Source: Taiwanofungus camphoratus (Eukaryota > Basidiomycota > Agaricomycetes > Polyporales > Taiwanofungaceae). Taken from it: DNA of 64,000 nt. This document shows positions 11,290 to 21,682 of the stretch, piece by piece. Position numbers and translations under genes: made by a program. Each line of letters begins with the position of its first letter. Position 1 is the stretch's first letter. Location: positions 1,240,001 to 1,304,000 of the forward strand of contig CP021232.1 in assembly GCA_003999685.1 (NCBI GenBank), written 5' to 3'. Under the pieces are notes generated by a model. The model was not told the DNA's origin. It saw only the letters and a list, made by a program, of their open reading frames with translations, and did no database searches.

Positions 11290-13049
11290 TGATGAGTCCC
11301 ATAGCCTCCTGGGCCCCGAATAGCGATTTTAGGAGCTTTCTAATCCCCTAACCGACCATTCTATGACTCTTCTACAGCCTACGACAGGTGGGATAGGTTC
11401 CTATAATATTCCTAACACCTCCTTTCCTTTCTAAACCCTTCTAACACCCTACGAAGTCCTGCAAAGTCACATGAGATGCTACGAGGTTTCAAACGCTAGC
11501 CACAAAGTCTCTAACTCCTGCTAAGTCCACTATCGGACACTGCCGGCCCTCCCATACTGTTCTATTGGATCTAGGTCCCAGCTACTACGTCACTCATCCT
11601 GGGCTTAGCTAAGAAGTCTTAGCTAAGTCTCTCCTAGCTCTTGTGATTGCAGCTACCTCCGATAGGCTCTGAAACGGTCTGAAGTTCCGGAGGCTGGACT
11701 TAGGAAGTCTTGCGCACCCATGGGTCTCGATCCTATGCCATAAGGTCCTCCTATGGCGCATCCATATGATCCTCCACCCATTTAGGACACCTCCTATCCC
11801 GATTAGGCCAAGTCCTGCTGCTAGAAACTTTGTACGCTCTTAGCCCACTAAGATAGTTGATCATGGCACATGGCTGCTCTTGGATAGTCATCCTGCCCTT
11901 GTGAATGAACTTGGTCACCTTTCTACCATACGTAGTTCCCCTGCTTCAGTTCCTATTTAGTTCCTATCCTCCTCGTGTTCACTTCGGAGCCCATGCGCTG
12001 TAGTACACATTTCGGACTCATAAGGATCACTTCGTGCAAGAATAGTTTACCTCACGCTCCCCTATTTAGTCAGAGGTAGTCTACTATGTACGAGAGAGAC
12101 CCCTCAGTGCACGCTTCTTCCTTTGGAATACAAGTTCCCCTGTAGCTCCAATCTCAAAAAGTGCTGCGAGTACAACCTTAGGAACGGTCCTAAGCCCCTA
12201 AGTCTCTACCCCAGCTCTGTTTCAGTATCTTTGAACTACGTCTACGCTTGCGATATATCTACAAACCACGCCTACGCTTCCCGAACTACGCACTATGATC
12301 CATGAAGTCACCGTGACTTCGCATCCTTCAGCACCTCTTACAGCACCTATCCGATGGGCCTCCGCCTTAGTTATACCCTTAGGCTCACATTGCGTCATCC
12401 CTACGTCCTACAAATAGCCCTACGACTCTACCGTAGCCTTTATTTCAGATAATAGTACATCTCCCTACACCTTCAAACTCCCTGATCTACGCCTCAAAGT
12501 CATCAGACACTTCGGAGCTTCCAGCAACCTCGTTCTCCTATTCCTATGCCAAGTATTAGCTCTCTGAACCATCTGACCTCTTCTACAGGTCTCCTACGCT
12601 AGCCAAATCTCGCCCATCTCACTCTAACAAACCTCTAAGTCTTACGCCCTTTAGTTAACTCTAGTTAAAGACTTCGCAGCAGTCTCGTACCCTCTGCCGC
12701 TTAGTTGAAACTATATTCTATTGGCTTATTGCTCCCTAACCCCATACAGCCTACGAAGTCAGCTCGTGCGCTTTAGCTAAAGCTTCAAAGGACTTCGCAA
12801 AACTTTGAAGGACTTCGCACACTTCGGAGGGCCCCGCAAGGCCTTAGGAATTGTACAGCACTTAGGAACAAGATCCTGTCATGCAGGACCCTTGGCCTCT
12901 TACTCCCTCACTTACAAAAACAAGACATACAGGTTTCCCGGTATCATACAGGTTGTAGCTCCTCCCCTCACATCCCCACAGTTCACACACTACCTACTAG
13001 CCATGTTGCAGAGCACTCCCTAGGTACCAGGGTCCCCTAGGTCGTATCA
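11290..13049 (+). mobile_element. LTR-like element, copy 1 (1760 bp, long form; probable solo LTR)
   Basis: Starts TGATGAGTCCC and ends GGTCGTATCA. It is flanked by ACGA (11286-11289) and ACAA (13050-13053), a 4-bp duplication differing only by a CpG-to-CpA transition. It is homologous along its length to copies 2-5 in this window and interrupts ORF1 of the DIRS-like element. TG...CA ends and a 4-bp duplication fit a solo LTR of a Ty3/gypsy-type element. No coding internal region is present. Confidence 0.75.
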
Positions 13050-13218
13050 ACAAATCAGTGAAGAGATCTTAGAAAGAACCAGGGCATGAGTTTACTGGGA
13101 AGACCGACGGCAAAAAGACAATCAGAGAGATTTGTATATCCATAATATTCATATGCCTTAGAAATTTATACTCATATTATCCCCCCCCCTTCTTTCAATG
13201 TCAGGATTTAGCTCCCTT

Positions 13219-13320
13219 TTTTCATCCTATTCCATCTGCCATCAAATGCCATCTGCCATCATATGCCATCTGCCATCATCCACCAGCGATCAATGTGCCA
13301 TCATATGCCATCGCAAAGCC
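13219..13320. repeat. Imperfect tandem repeat CCATCTGCCATCAAATG-type
   Basis: Repeats of the unit CCATCTGCCATCATATG with small variations, about six units, within the DIRS-like remnant just downstream of the first LTR-like insertion. Probably slippage-derived low-complexity sequence. Confidence 0.7.
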
Positions 13321-13499
13321 GAGCTGAACAGCGCAGTATGCAAAATCTGAATATGATGATATCCTTACCAAGACACTTGAGTCATACCCAAGGCAGCTCG
13401 AACATTGATCGAGTGCCATCAGATAGCCATCAGCATGCCAATGTGAGAACTGCAGCACAACCTTATCCATCTTGAAAACAGAATTTTCAAGCTGGCACA

Positions 13500-15642
13500 A
13501 GTGGACATGTCCTCTCTGCTTGTGCCATCTGTTTTGGACGTCATCAACACCGTGTCATGGAATGCTGTGACACAAGTATATGGGACAAAATATACTCATC
13601 TCTGGTGCAGCAAATCAACAAAGTTCTCTCACTGCGAGATGGCTGAGCCCTATGCTTCAATTGGCAACACCCTGAAGGATGCACAAGCAGGAACCACGAC
13701 GAACATCAATTTATACTCAGGGTGTGGACAGAACACTTATGGAGCTCAGCAGTGTCCTCGAGCAGCAAAAGCATCAACCTATCACATCATATAAAAGGGA
13801 TCATTGGAAGATTTACTTACAGAGCACAGGACTTCTTCCAAAATATGATCTTCTACTGGCAGCAGGCTTGCAAAACAGCTTCATCATCAACATATCTGCT
13901 ATATCGCATACACAAGCTCCATCTAACACAGATTCTGTATTTGATTTCTCGCATGAATTTGAAAATATTGTTGCCACAGAGACAAGAAAAGGCCAATACA
14001 TTGGTTCATTTTCAAAGGATGCACTCGAGCAGCTTATTGGGCCTTTTCGGACATCACCGTTCTCTATCATTCCAAAGCCAGGAAAGCCAGGCAAGTGTTG
14101 AATTGTTCAGAATTTCTCCTTTTCTCGTTGTCCATCCGTTCAATTTCCAAACCCCTCTATCAATTCCACCATTAATTTCAATGACTTTCCGAGCACATGG
14201 GGGACCTTCACCATCATTGCGCAACTTATTCGAGGACTACCCCCAGGTTCACAAGCAGCCACACAAGATGTGGCAGAAGCCTATCGCACCATTCCACTTC
14301 ACTACTCACAGTGGCCAGGATCAGTGGTATGTACAGGAGACGACGAGTTTTGAGTGGACACTTGTGTATCCTTCAGGAGCACACCATCATCAGGAGTATA
14401 TGACTATATTGCAGGTGCTGAAAATGACATTTTTAGATCACAAAGGATACTGCTGCTATCGAAATGGGTGGATGATCATCTCTTTGTTTGAATTCTTCGA
14501 CAGGAGCTTCAGCAATACAACAGTTGTTGCAGCGACTTACATTAAAATCCAGCCACACGAGAACACCATCATAATGGAGGACACATCTGGTATGGCATAA
14601 AATCCTCAGCCAACAATGTCAGTAGGGAGTCTGATGAAGACTACACTTTTGTGTGCAAAGACCTATCATCATCTTCATCACAAAGCCAGGATGAGGCCAA
14701 GTACACCTACAACTTTGCTGACATTGGTGCCCTTTCAAGTGACCTTGACATTCCATGAGAGCGCAGCAAGGACATTGCCTTCACATCTACGGCAACATTC
14801 ATTGGCCTGGTATGGAACCTTATGCAAGTGACAGTCAGTCTTGCAGCAATGAAGATGGTGAAATATCAACAAGCGATCTGTGATTGGCAACATTAAAGCA
14901 GGCATACCCTTCTCAAGGTACAAAGGCTCTACAGCAAGTTGTTACATGCCTGCCTGGTTGTTCTCAGAGGATGTGCATATCTCACTGGACTGGAGACCAT
15001 GCTCGAAATCTGCTCTGATTGCCCTTTCATACCATATGCACCTGTCAAAGGTGTCACTGCAGATCTGAAATGGTGGGCTACCATCCTCAGCCAGGCTGCC
15101 CCAGAACCCATACAGTCCGTACCAGACAGCAACATTGAGGTTGTCAATATCAGAGCATTCTCAGATGCCAGTTCAGGCATTGGCATCGGCGTCATCATCA
15201 ATGGCTGGTGGCGAGCTTGGCAGCTTATCCCTGGATGGCAAACATTGAATGGATGCAGAGATATTGGATGGGCAGAGGCAGTTGGATTTGAACTTGCGGT
15301 ACGCACCCTCACCAGGACTCGTGGCTTTACGAGCCATTACAGGATATACAGGGACAACCAGGGCGTTGTTGATGGATGGCAAAACAGCCGAAGTCGCAGC
15401 AAAGCCGTCAATGCCGTTTTTAAAAGAATTCATCAGTACCTCACTGAAGGCAACAATCCCGAGTGCATACACACAGCCTACATACCCAGCAAGCACAATC
15501 CAGCAGATGCCCCATTTCGGGGTGTCTACTCATTCAAATCCCTCCTCCTCCCACCACTTGAGCTTCCATCAGAACTCGAATGCTTTATTATCGATGCTGA
15601 AGAACCCTACACAGCTACAGAGCTATGATGCCTCTAAGAGGG
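13500..15642 (+). pseudogene. DIRS-like reverse transcriptase and RNase H region (fossil)
   Basis: Reverse transcriptase motifs appear around 14,050-14,350 (SIIPKPGKPGKC; AEAYRTIPLHYSQWP). A connection region and an RNase H-like domain follow at about 14,940-15,628 (IRAFSDASSGIGIGVIING; YRDNQGVV). The order is that of DIRS-order elements. The frame is broken in several places. The 3' end abuts an inverted LTR-like insertion at 15,647. Confidence 0.75.
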
Positions 15643-15646
15643 ACGT

Positions 15647-17252
15647 TGATACGACCTAGGGGACCCTGGTACCTAGGGAGTGCTCCACAACGTGGCTGTG
15701 GGGTAGTGTGATAACTGTGAGGATGTGAGGGTAGGAGCTACGACCTGTATGATACCGGGAAACCTGTATGTCTTGTTTTTGTAAGTAGGGGAGTAAGGGG
15801 TCAAGGGTCCTGCACAACAGGATCTTGTTCCTAAGTGCTATACTATCCCTAAGGCCTTGCGAGGCCCTCCGAAGTACGCAAAGTTCTTCAAGATTCTGCG
15901 AAGTCCTTCGAAGTTTTAGCTAAATCGCACGAGCTGACTTCGTAGGTGCTGCGAAGTCCTTTTAGCTAGAGTTAGCTAAAGGGCGTAAGGCTTAGAGGTT
16001 TGTTAGAGCGAGGTGGGCGAGGTTTGGCTAGCGTAGGAGACCTGTAGGAGAGGTCAGAGAGTTCGAGGGCGTAGGGAGATGTACTATAGCCTGAAACTAA
16101 GGCTATGGGAGAGTCGTAGGGCTATTCGTAGGATGTAGGGATGACGCAACGTGAGCCTAAGGGTATAACTAAGGTGGAGGCCCACCGGGTAGATGCTATA
16201 TGAGGTGCCGAAAGGTGCGAAGTCACGGTGACTTCGTGGATCGTAGTGTGTAGTTCGGGAAGCGTAGACGTGGTTCGTAGATATATCGTGAGCGTAGACG
16301 TAGTTCAAAGGTACTGAAACGGAGCTGGGGTGGAGACTTAGGGACCTTAGGACCGTTCCTAAGGTTGTACTCACAGCGCTTTCCTGAGATCGGAGCTACA
16401 GGGGAACTGGTATTCCAAAGAGAGAAGTGTGCACTGAGGGGTCTCCCTCTTACATAGTAAACTACCTCTGACTAAATAGGGGAGCATGAGGTGAACTATT
16501 CTTGCGCGAAGTGATCCTTACGAGTCCGAAATGTGTACTAAAGCGCATGGGCTCCGAAGTGAACATGAGGAGGATAGGAACTAAATAGGAACTGAAACAG
16601 GGGAACTATGTATGGTAGAAAGGTGACCAACTTCATTCACAAGGGCGGGATGACTATCCGAGAGCAGCCATGCGCCGTGATCACCTATCTTAGTGGGCTA
16701 AGAGCGCACGAAGTTCTTAGCAGCGGGACTTGGCCTAATCGGGGTAGGAGGTGTCCTAACTGGGTGGAGGGCCATATGGATACGCCCTAGGATGACCTTA
16801 TGGCATAGGATCGAGACCCATGGGGTGCGCAAGGCTTCCTAAGTCCAACTTCCAGAACTTCGGACCATTTCAGAGCCTATCGGAGGTAGCTGCAATCACA
16901 AGAGCTAGGAGAGACTTAGCTAAGACTTCTTAGCTAAGCCCGGGATGAGTGACGTAGTAGATAGGACCTAGATCCAATGGAACAGTATGGGAGGGCCAGC
17001 AGTGTCCAATAGTGGACTTAGCAGGAGTTAGGGACTTCACGTCTAGCATTCGAAACCTCGTAGCACCTCGTGTGACTTCGCAAGACTTCGTAGAGTGTTA
17101 GGAGGGTTTAAGAAGGAAAGGGGGCGTTAGGAATATTATAGGGACCTATCCCTCCTGTCGTAGGCTGTAGAAGAGTCTTAGAGTGGTCGGTTGGGGGATT
17201 AGAAAGCTCCTAAAATCGCGATTCGGGGTCCAGGAGGCTACGGGACTCATCA
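15647..17252 (-). mobile_element. LTR-like element, copy 2 (1606 bp, short form, inverted)
   Basis: Inverted relative to copies 1, 3 and 4. It is flanked by a perfect 4-bp duplication ACGT (15643-15646 and 17253-17256). It lacks two segments of roughly 70-100 bp present in copies 1 and 3, as do copies 4 and 5. It remains CpG-rich, which suggests a younger insertion than its surroundings. Confidence 0.78.
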
Positions 17253-17256
17253 ACGT

Positions 17257-18569
17257 TATCTGAAAGTGATCGCAAAGTCAATTGCAAACACTGTCACAGA
17301 TACTCGTGCCTGTGAGCAATTTGACACAGACGACTTTCGTGACAAGTGCATCTACAGCAGTCTCCGGGACGATGACCATTGATGGTACTCAGTGTTTCTC
17401 GGCTCTCCTTCCATCATCAACATCTGCATATAATGCACCAAAACCATATCAAGTAGGGTTGACTCCCATACCATCAAACTTGCATCCCCACTGCCTTGCA
17501 CGAGATCAGCTATGACTCTGGCAACCATTGACATTGTGCACACCCAAAGATCAGCAAGGGAAGCCAATCACTATAACAGATGCTGACCTTGACTGGGTGC
17601 TAGCAGTCATTACAGTGTCATGGGCACAAGGCACTCAGGAGACGTATGGGGCAGGTCTTCTGATATTTTATGTCTTCTGTGATACTTGCAACATTCCAGA
17701 GTTGCAGCGTTACCCAGCTAGCAATGTTCTTATGTTAGCATTCATCGCAAGTTGTGCAGGAGTGTATTCAGGCAAGTCATTAGCCAACTAATTCTATGCA
17801 ATCAAAGCATGGCATACCCTGCATGGCCAGCCTTGAGAGATGAACCATGCCAAAATGAATGCAGCGCTCAATGGTGCTACCAAACTTGCTCCACCCACCT
17901 CCAGAAGACTGAAGTGTCACCCCTTCACCATTGACTTCATCACCCAGCTTTGGTCAAAACTCAATATCACATTATCACTGAACGCAGCAGTTTTCACATG
18001 CCTAACAACGACGTTCTTTAGCATGGCAAGACTAGGTGAATTCACACTAACAAATTCCAAAGCTTTCAACCATCAGACACACATCACACCCAGTGATATC
18101 TTGACCAGGCAAGACTGTCATGGCTTGGACGTCACAGTCTTCCATATCCCACGCACCAAAGTCACTGCAGTGGAAGGGGAAGATGTCTATTGGGCCACAC
18201 AAATGGGACTTGAGGATCTCGCAGCAGCACTCGCAAACCACCTCACCATCAACAAACCACCAAGGGATGGGCTGCTTTTTGCACAACAACATCAACAAGG
18301 CATGGAGCCACTTACACGATCAGTTTTTCTGAAACAGCTCAACATTGCAGTGAGCATGCTTGGAGTCAAGTCACTCAAAGGGCACAGCATACAGATTGGA
18401 GCTATGCTGGAGTATCTACTTTGGGGAGTACCATTTGATGTTGTCAAATCTCTCAGCCGCTGGAGCGGAGACAGTTTCACACTTTATCTCTGGCAGCATG
18501 CAGTGGTCATGGCACCATATCTGCAAGGCACCCCCATTCTGGAACCCTTCACACGGTACACCATGTCAC
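17257..18569 (+). pseudogene. DIRS-like tyrosine recombinase region (fossil)
   Basis: An N-terminal SAM-like half (about 17,528-17,800) and a catalytic half (17,840-18,569) with MARLGEFTLTN, IPRTKV and the region GHSIQIGAMLEYLLWGV ... SRWSG are recognisable as a phage-integrase/Crypton/DIRS-type tyrosine recombinase. The copy is broken and CpG-poor. It is followed immediately by another LTR-like insertion. Confidence 0.7.
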
Positions 18570-18573
18570 CCGC

Positions 18574-20314
18574 TGATGAGTCCTGTAGTCTCCTGGGCTC
18601 CAAACCGTGATTTTAGGAGCTTTCTAATCCCCTCACAGACCATCCTATGACCATTCTACAGCCTATGACAGGTGGGATAGGTCCCTATGATGTTCCTAAC
18701 AGCTCCTCTGTCTCCTAAACCCTTCTAACACCCTACGAAATCCTGTGAAGTCACACGAGGTGCTACGAAGCTTCGAACACTAGCCACGAAGTCCCTAACT
18801 CCTGCTAAGTTCACTATCAGACACTGCCGGCCCTCCCACATTGTTCTATTGGGTCCAGGCCCCAGCTACTACATCACTCATTCTGGGCTTAGCTAAAAAG
18901 GCTTAGCTAAGTTTCTCCAATCTCTTGTGACTGCAGGCACCTTCAATAGGCTCCAAAATGGTCTGAAGTTCTGAAGGCTGGACTTAGGAAGCCTTGCACA
19001 CCCCCTGGGTTTCGATCCTATGCCATAAGGTCCTTCTATGGTGCATCCATATGATCCTCCACCCATTTAGGGCATCTCCTACCCCAATTAGACCAAGTCC
19101 CACTGCTAGAAACTTTGTACACTCTTAGCCCACTAAGACAGTTGATCATGGCACATGGCCGCTCTCGGATAGTCATCCTGCCCTCATGGATGGACTTGGT
19201 CATCTTTCTACCATACGTAGTTCCCCTGCTTCAGTTCCTATTTAGTTCCTATCCTCCTTGTGTTCACTTTGGAGCCCATGCACTTTAGTATACTTTTTGG
19301 ACTTGTAAGGATCACTTTGCGCAAGAATAGTTCACCTCACTCTCCCCTATTTAGTCAGAGGTAGTTTACCATGTACGACAGAGACCCCTCAGTGCACACT
19401 TCTCTCTTTGAGATACAAGTTCCCCTGTAGCTCCAATCTCAGAAAAGTGCCACAAGTGCAACCTTAGGAACGGTCCTAAGCCCCTAAGTTTCCATCCTAG
19501 CTCCGTTTCAGTATCTTTGAACTACGTCTATGCTCACGATATATCTACGAACTACATCTACGCTCCTCAAACTGTGCACTACAATCCACGAAGTCGACGT
19601 GACTTTGCACTCTTCAGCACATCCTATAGCACCTATCTGGTGGGCCTCCGCCTTAGTTATACCCAAAGGCTCACATTGCGTCATCCCTACGTCCCACGAA
19701 TAGCCCTACGACTCTCCTATAGCCTTCATTTCAGATCATAGTACATCCCTTGACGCCCTCTAACCCCTCGACCTACACCTTGAAGTCAACGGACACTTCA
19801 GAACTTCCAATGACCTCATTCTCCTGTCCCTCTCCCAGTATTGATTCCCCGAACCATCTGACCTCTTTTATAGGTCTCCTACGCTAGTCAAATCTCACAC
19901 ACCTCATGCTAACAAGCTCCGAAGCATTAAGCCCTTTAGCTAACTTTAGTTAAGGACTTCGAAGCAGTCTCGTACCCTTCGCCAATTAGTTGAACCCATA
20001 TCCCCCTTGACCTATCCCCCCCTTACCCTACGTAGTCTACGAGGTCAGCTAGCGTGCTTTAGCTAAAACTTCGAAGGACTTCGCACACTTTGAAGGGCCT
20101 TGCAAGGCCTTAGAGATCGTCTAGCACCTAGGAACAAGATCCTGTCAACAGGACCCTTGGCCCCTTACTCCCTTGCTTACAAAAACAAGACATACAGGTC
20201 TCCCGGTATCATACAGGTTGTGGCTCCTTTCTGCACATCCCCACAGTTCACACACTACCTCTTAGCCACATTATGGAGCACTCCCTAGGTACCAGGGCCC
20301 CCTAGGTCATATCA
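18574..20314 (+). mobile_element. LTR-like element, copy 3 (1741 bp, long form)
   Basis: Starts TGATGAGTCC and ends CATATCA. It is flanked by CCGC (18570-18573) and CTGC (20315-20318), a 4-bp duplication with one CpG-to-TpG change. Internally many positions that are CG in copies 2, 4 and 5 are TG or CA here, so it is the oldest-looking copy. Inserted at the end of the tyrosine recombinase region. Confidence 0.75.
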
Positions 20315-20639
20315 CTGCTCAATAATAGACCAAGATACATTTTCCCGCTCCTAACACAGGGGTATCTAACCTTCGCTTTGACACATCATGAGACTCCTAA
20401 TTCATGGGAATCACAGCTCACGTTAGTCTTTCTCCCTTTGCTAGGTTCAGGCTCTTGTTTCAGGTCAAAAAACCTCTGGTTTTTGCCCACATATGCTAAT
20501 ATCACTTATTGTTTGTATTGGCGGCTCTGCTGCAACCCATCCTTAATAACAAAGTATTATCCTACTCTCTCTCTCAAATCCACGTACTGGACGTACATAG
20601 AGTAGATACTCCTGAAAAGACAAGTCATATTAAATGGGT

Positions 20640-21180
20640 GTACTATAATTGAACATTGTGCAAATACAGGTGTCACACATATACCATCAATAAGTAGAAT
20701 GATATAAGCAAAGACTTAGGTGCTATAAGATTACTGACAAAGGTAATGAAAGTCTCTCAAGCTGGGACTGGGGGCACCATCTCTTGAGCGGATCCAGAGC
20801 TTTGTGTGACTGCAGCGGGGTGAAGCTATAAGAATAGTAAGTACAGGTTCATACCTTGGTAAAGGATTCCTGATACTCACCTTCAGAGGCTTCTATCATA
20901 TTCTCCTCCACAGATTCAGATGTACTTACTCTTGTTATCTTCGTTGTCTGCAATCACTGCCTGAGAGATCACTTCGTCTTCATCTCCCCCCTCCTCTTCA
21001 GTCTCCTCACCTTCATCCAGTCTGCACGACGATTGACAGGTGTTGTTCTGGCTGGTAAAAGTGCCTCATTTGTTGCATCTATGGCTTGCTGCATCTCAAC
21101 CAGGTCATGGCATCAGGCACTTTGAAGTGATCATGCTGCTCTGAGGTTTTGGGAGATGCTTGCGACATTAAAAGACAATA
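20640..21180 (-). pseudogene. Unrecognised acidic coding fragment inside the right inverted repeat
   Basis: On the minus strand an ATG at about 21,178 opens MSQASPKTSEQHDHFKVPDA. A later frame gives EMQQAIDATNEALLPARTT and an acidic stretch (EGEETEEEGGDEDE) with GT-AG-like intron borders further on. It reads like the N-terminal part of an intron-containing gene damaged by at least one frame change. It may be cargo of the TIR element or part of another insert; no family is recognised. Confidence 0.35.
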
Positions 21181-21227
21181 TATACTGTAGAAGATAGACT
21201 GTAGAAGTGAACGTGTGTACAAGGAAT

Positions 21228-21314
21228 GATTTTATGATTATTCTGATTTATTTGATTTATTCATATTTATGAACGCTGCCGAGACGCGTCTCCCAAGAAT
21301 TTCCGAATCAACTG
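21228..21314 (-). repeat. Right terminal inverted repeat (87 bp)
   Basis: Inverted partner of 9617-9703, with the same central palindrome GAGACGCGTCTC. It is followed by TA. Three of its five differences from the left repeat fit CpG-to-TpG/CpA decay. Confidence 0.9.
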
Positions 21315-21355
21315 TAGTGACTGTAGTATCCCGTAATAGGAATTCTTAACGGGCT

Positions 21356-21369
21356 CCATTGTCACACTC
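21356..21369. repeat. LINE target-site duplication, left copy (14 bp)
   Basis: CCATTGTCACACTC, identical to 28891-28904 at the other end of the LINE. It lies directly next to the poly(T) run that is the LINE's poly(A) tail on the minus strand. Confidence 0.9.
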
Positions 21370-21682
21370 TTTTTTTTTTTTTTTTTTTTTTTTTAAATTC
21401 CTCATGTTTATACTCCATACGACTTAGGTACATGTAGAGTAATAATGATAGTAAGTGGGCATCCACGCCCGCATGAGCGGCACACCTACAGTTTTCGGTG
21501 GCCTCGTTATATGGCGTGGGCATGTAATCCAACAAGGCCTGAAAGGAAGTGTACAGTCGCCATAAGGCGCCATACCCAACCCTGACCCGTTTTTCACGCT
21601 CTGTGTGTTTACTCGGCCCGGTAATCCCATTCCGTCAGCAAATCACTTAGGGAACTGAGTGTAGCCCTACAGGTTTCAGGCC

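Larger units (their letters stand above)
10262..20640 (+). mobile_element. DIRS-like (tyrosine-recombinase) retroelement fossil, nested
   Basis: Fossil. Parts in order on the plus strand: an ORF1-type protein (about 10,482-11,289, continuing after an insertion at 13,050), a reverse transcriptase/RNase H region (about 13,500-15,642; short signature AEAYRTIPLHYSQWP) and a tyrosine recombinase (about 17,257-18,569). No methyltransferase was seen, which favours a Ngaro-like member, but the split terminal repeats were not found and both outer limits are approximate. It is broken: several breaks in the coding regions plus three LTR-like insertions. Its coding parts are visibly poor in CpG, suggesting an old, long-methylated copy. 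Confidence 0.75.
9617..21314. mobile_element. Nested DNA transposon of IS630/Tc1/mariner type, 11.7 kb with inserts
   Basis: Both ends carry the same 87-bp inverted repeat starting CAGTTGATTCGGAAATTC (82 of 87 positions match by eye), each flanked by TA (9615-9616 and 21315-21316), the target duplication of this superfamily. A decayed transposase with an HTH and part of a DDE domain lies directly inside the left repeat. The 11.7 kb is far longer than such elements usually are (1-3 kb). The excess is explained by a DIRS-like retroelement and three LTR-like copies nested inside. The transposase is broken, so the element cannot move by itself. Confidence 0.8.

Noticed and set aside
11290-13049. 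LTR-like family as a DNA transposon with inverted repeats
   Set aside because: The ends share only TGAT/ATCA and a few further bases, there is no transposase and no long inverted repeat; TG...CA ends and a 4-bp duplication fit an LTR better. Kept as an alternative only.
21370-21394. Poly(T) run as an RNA polymerase III terminator
   Set aside because: It adjoins a 14-bp target duplication and the LINE 3' end, so it is the poly(A) tail of the minus-strand LINE.
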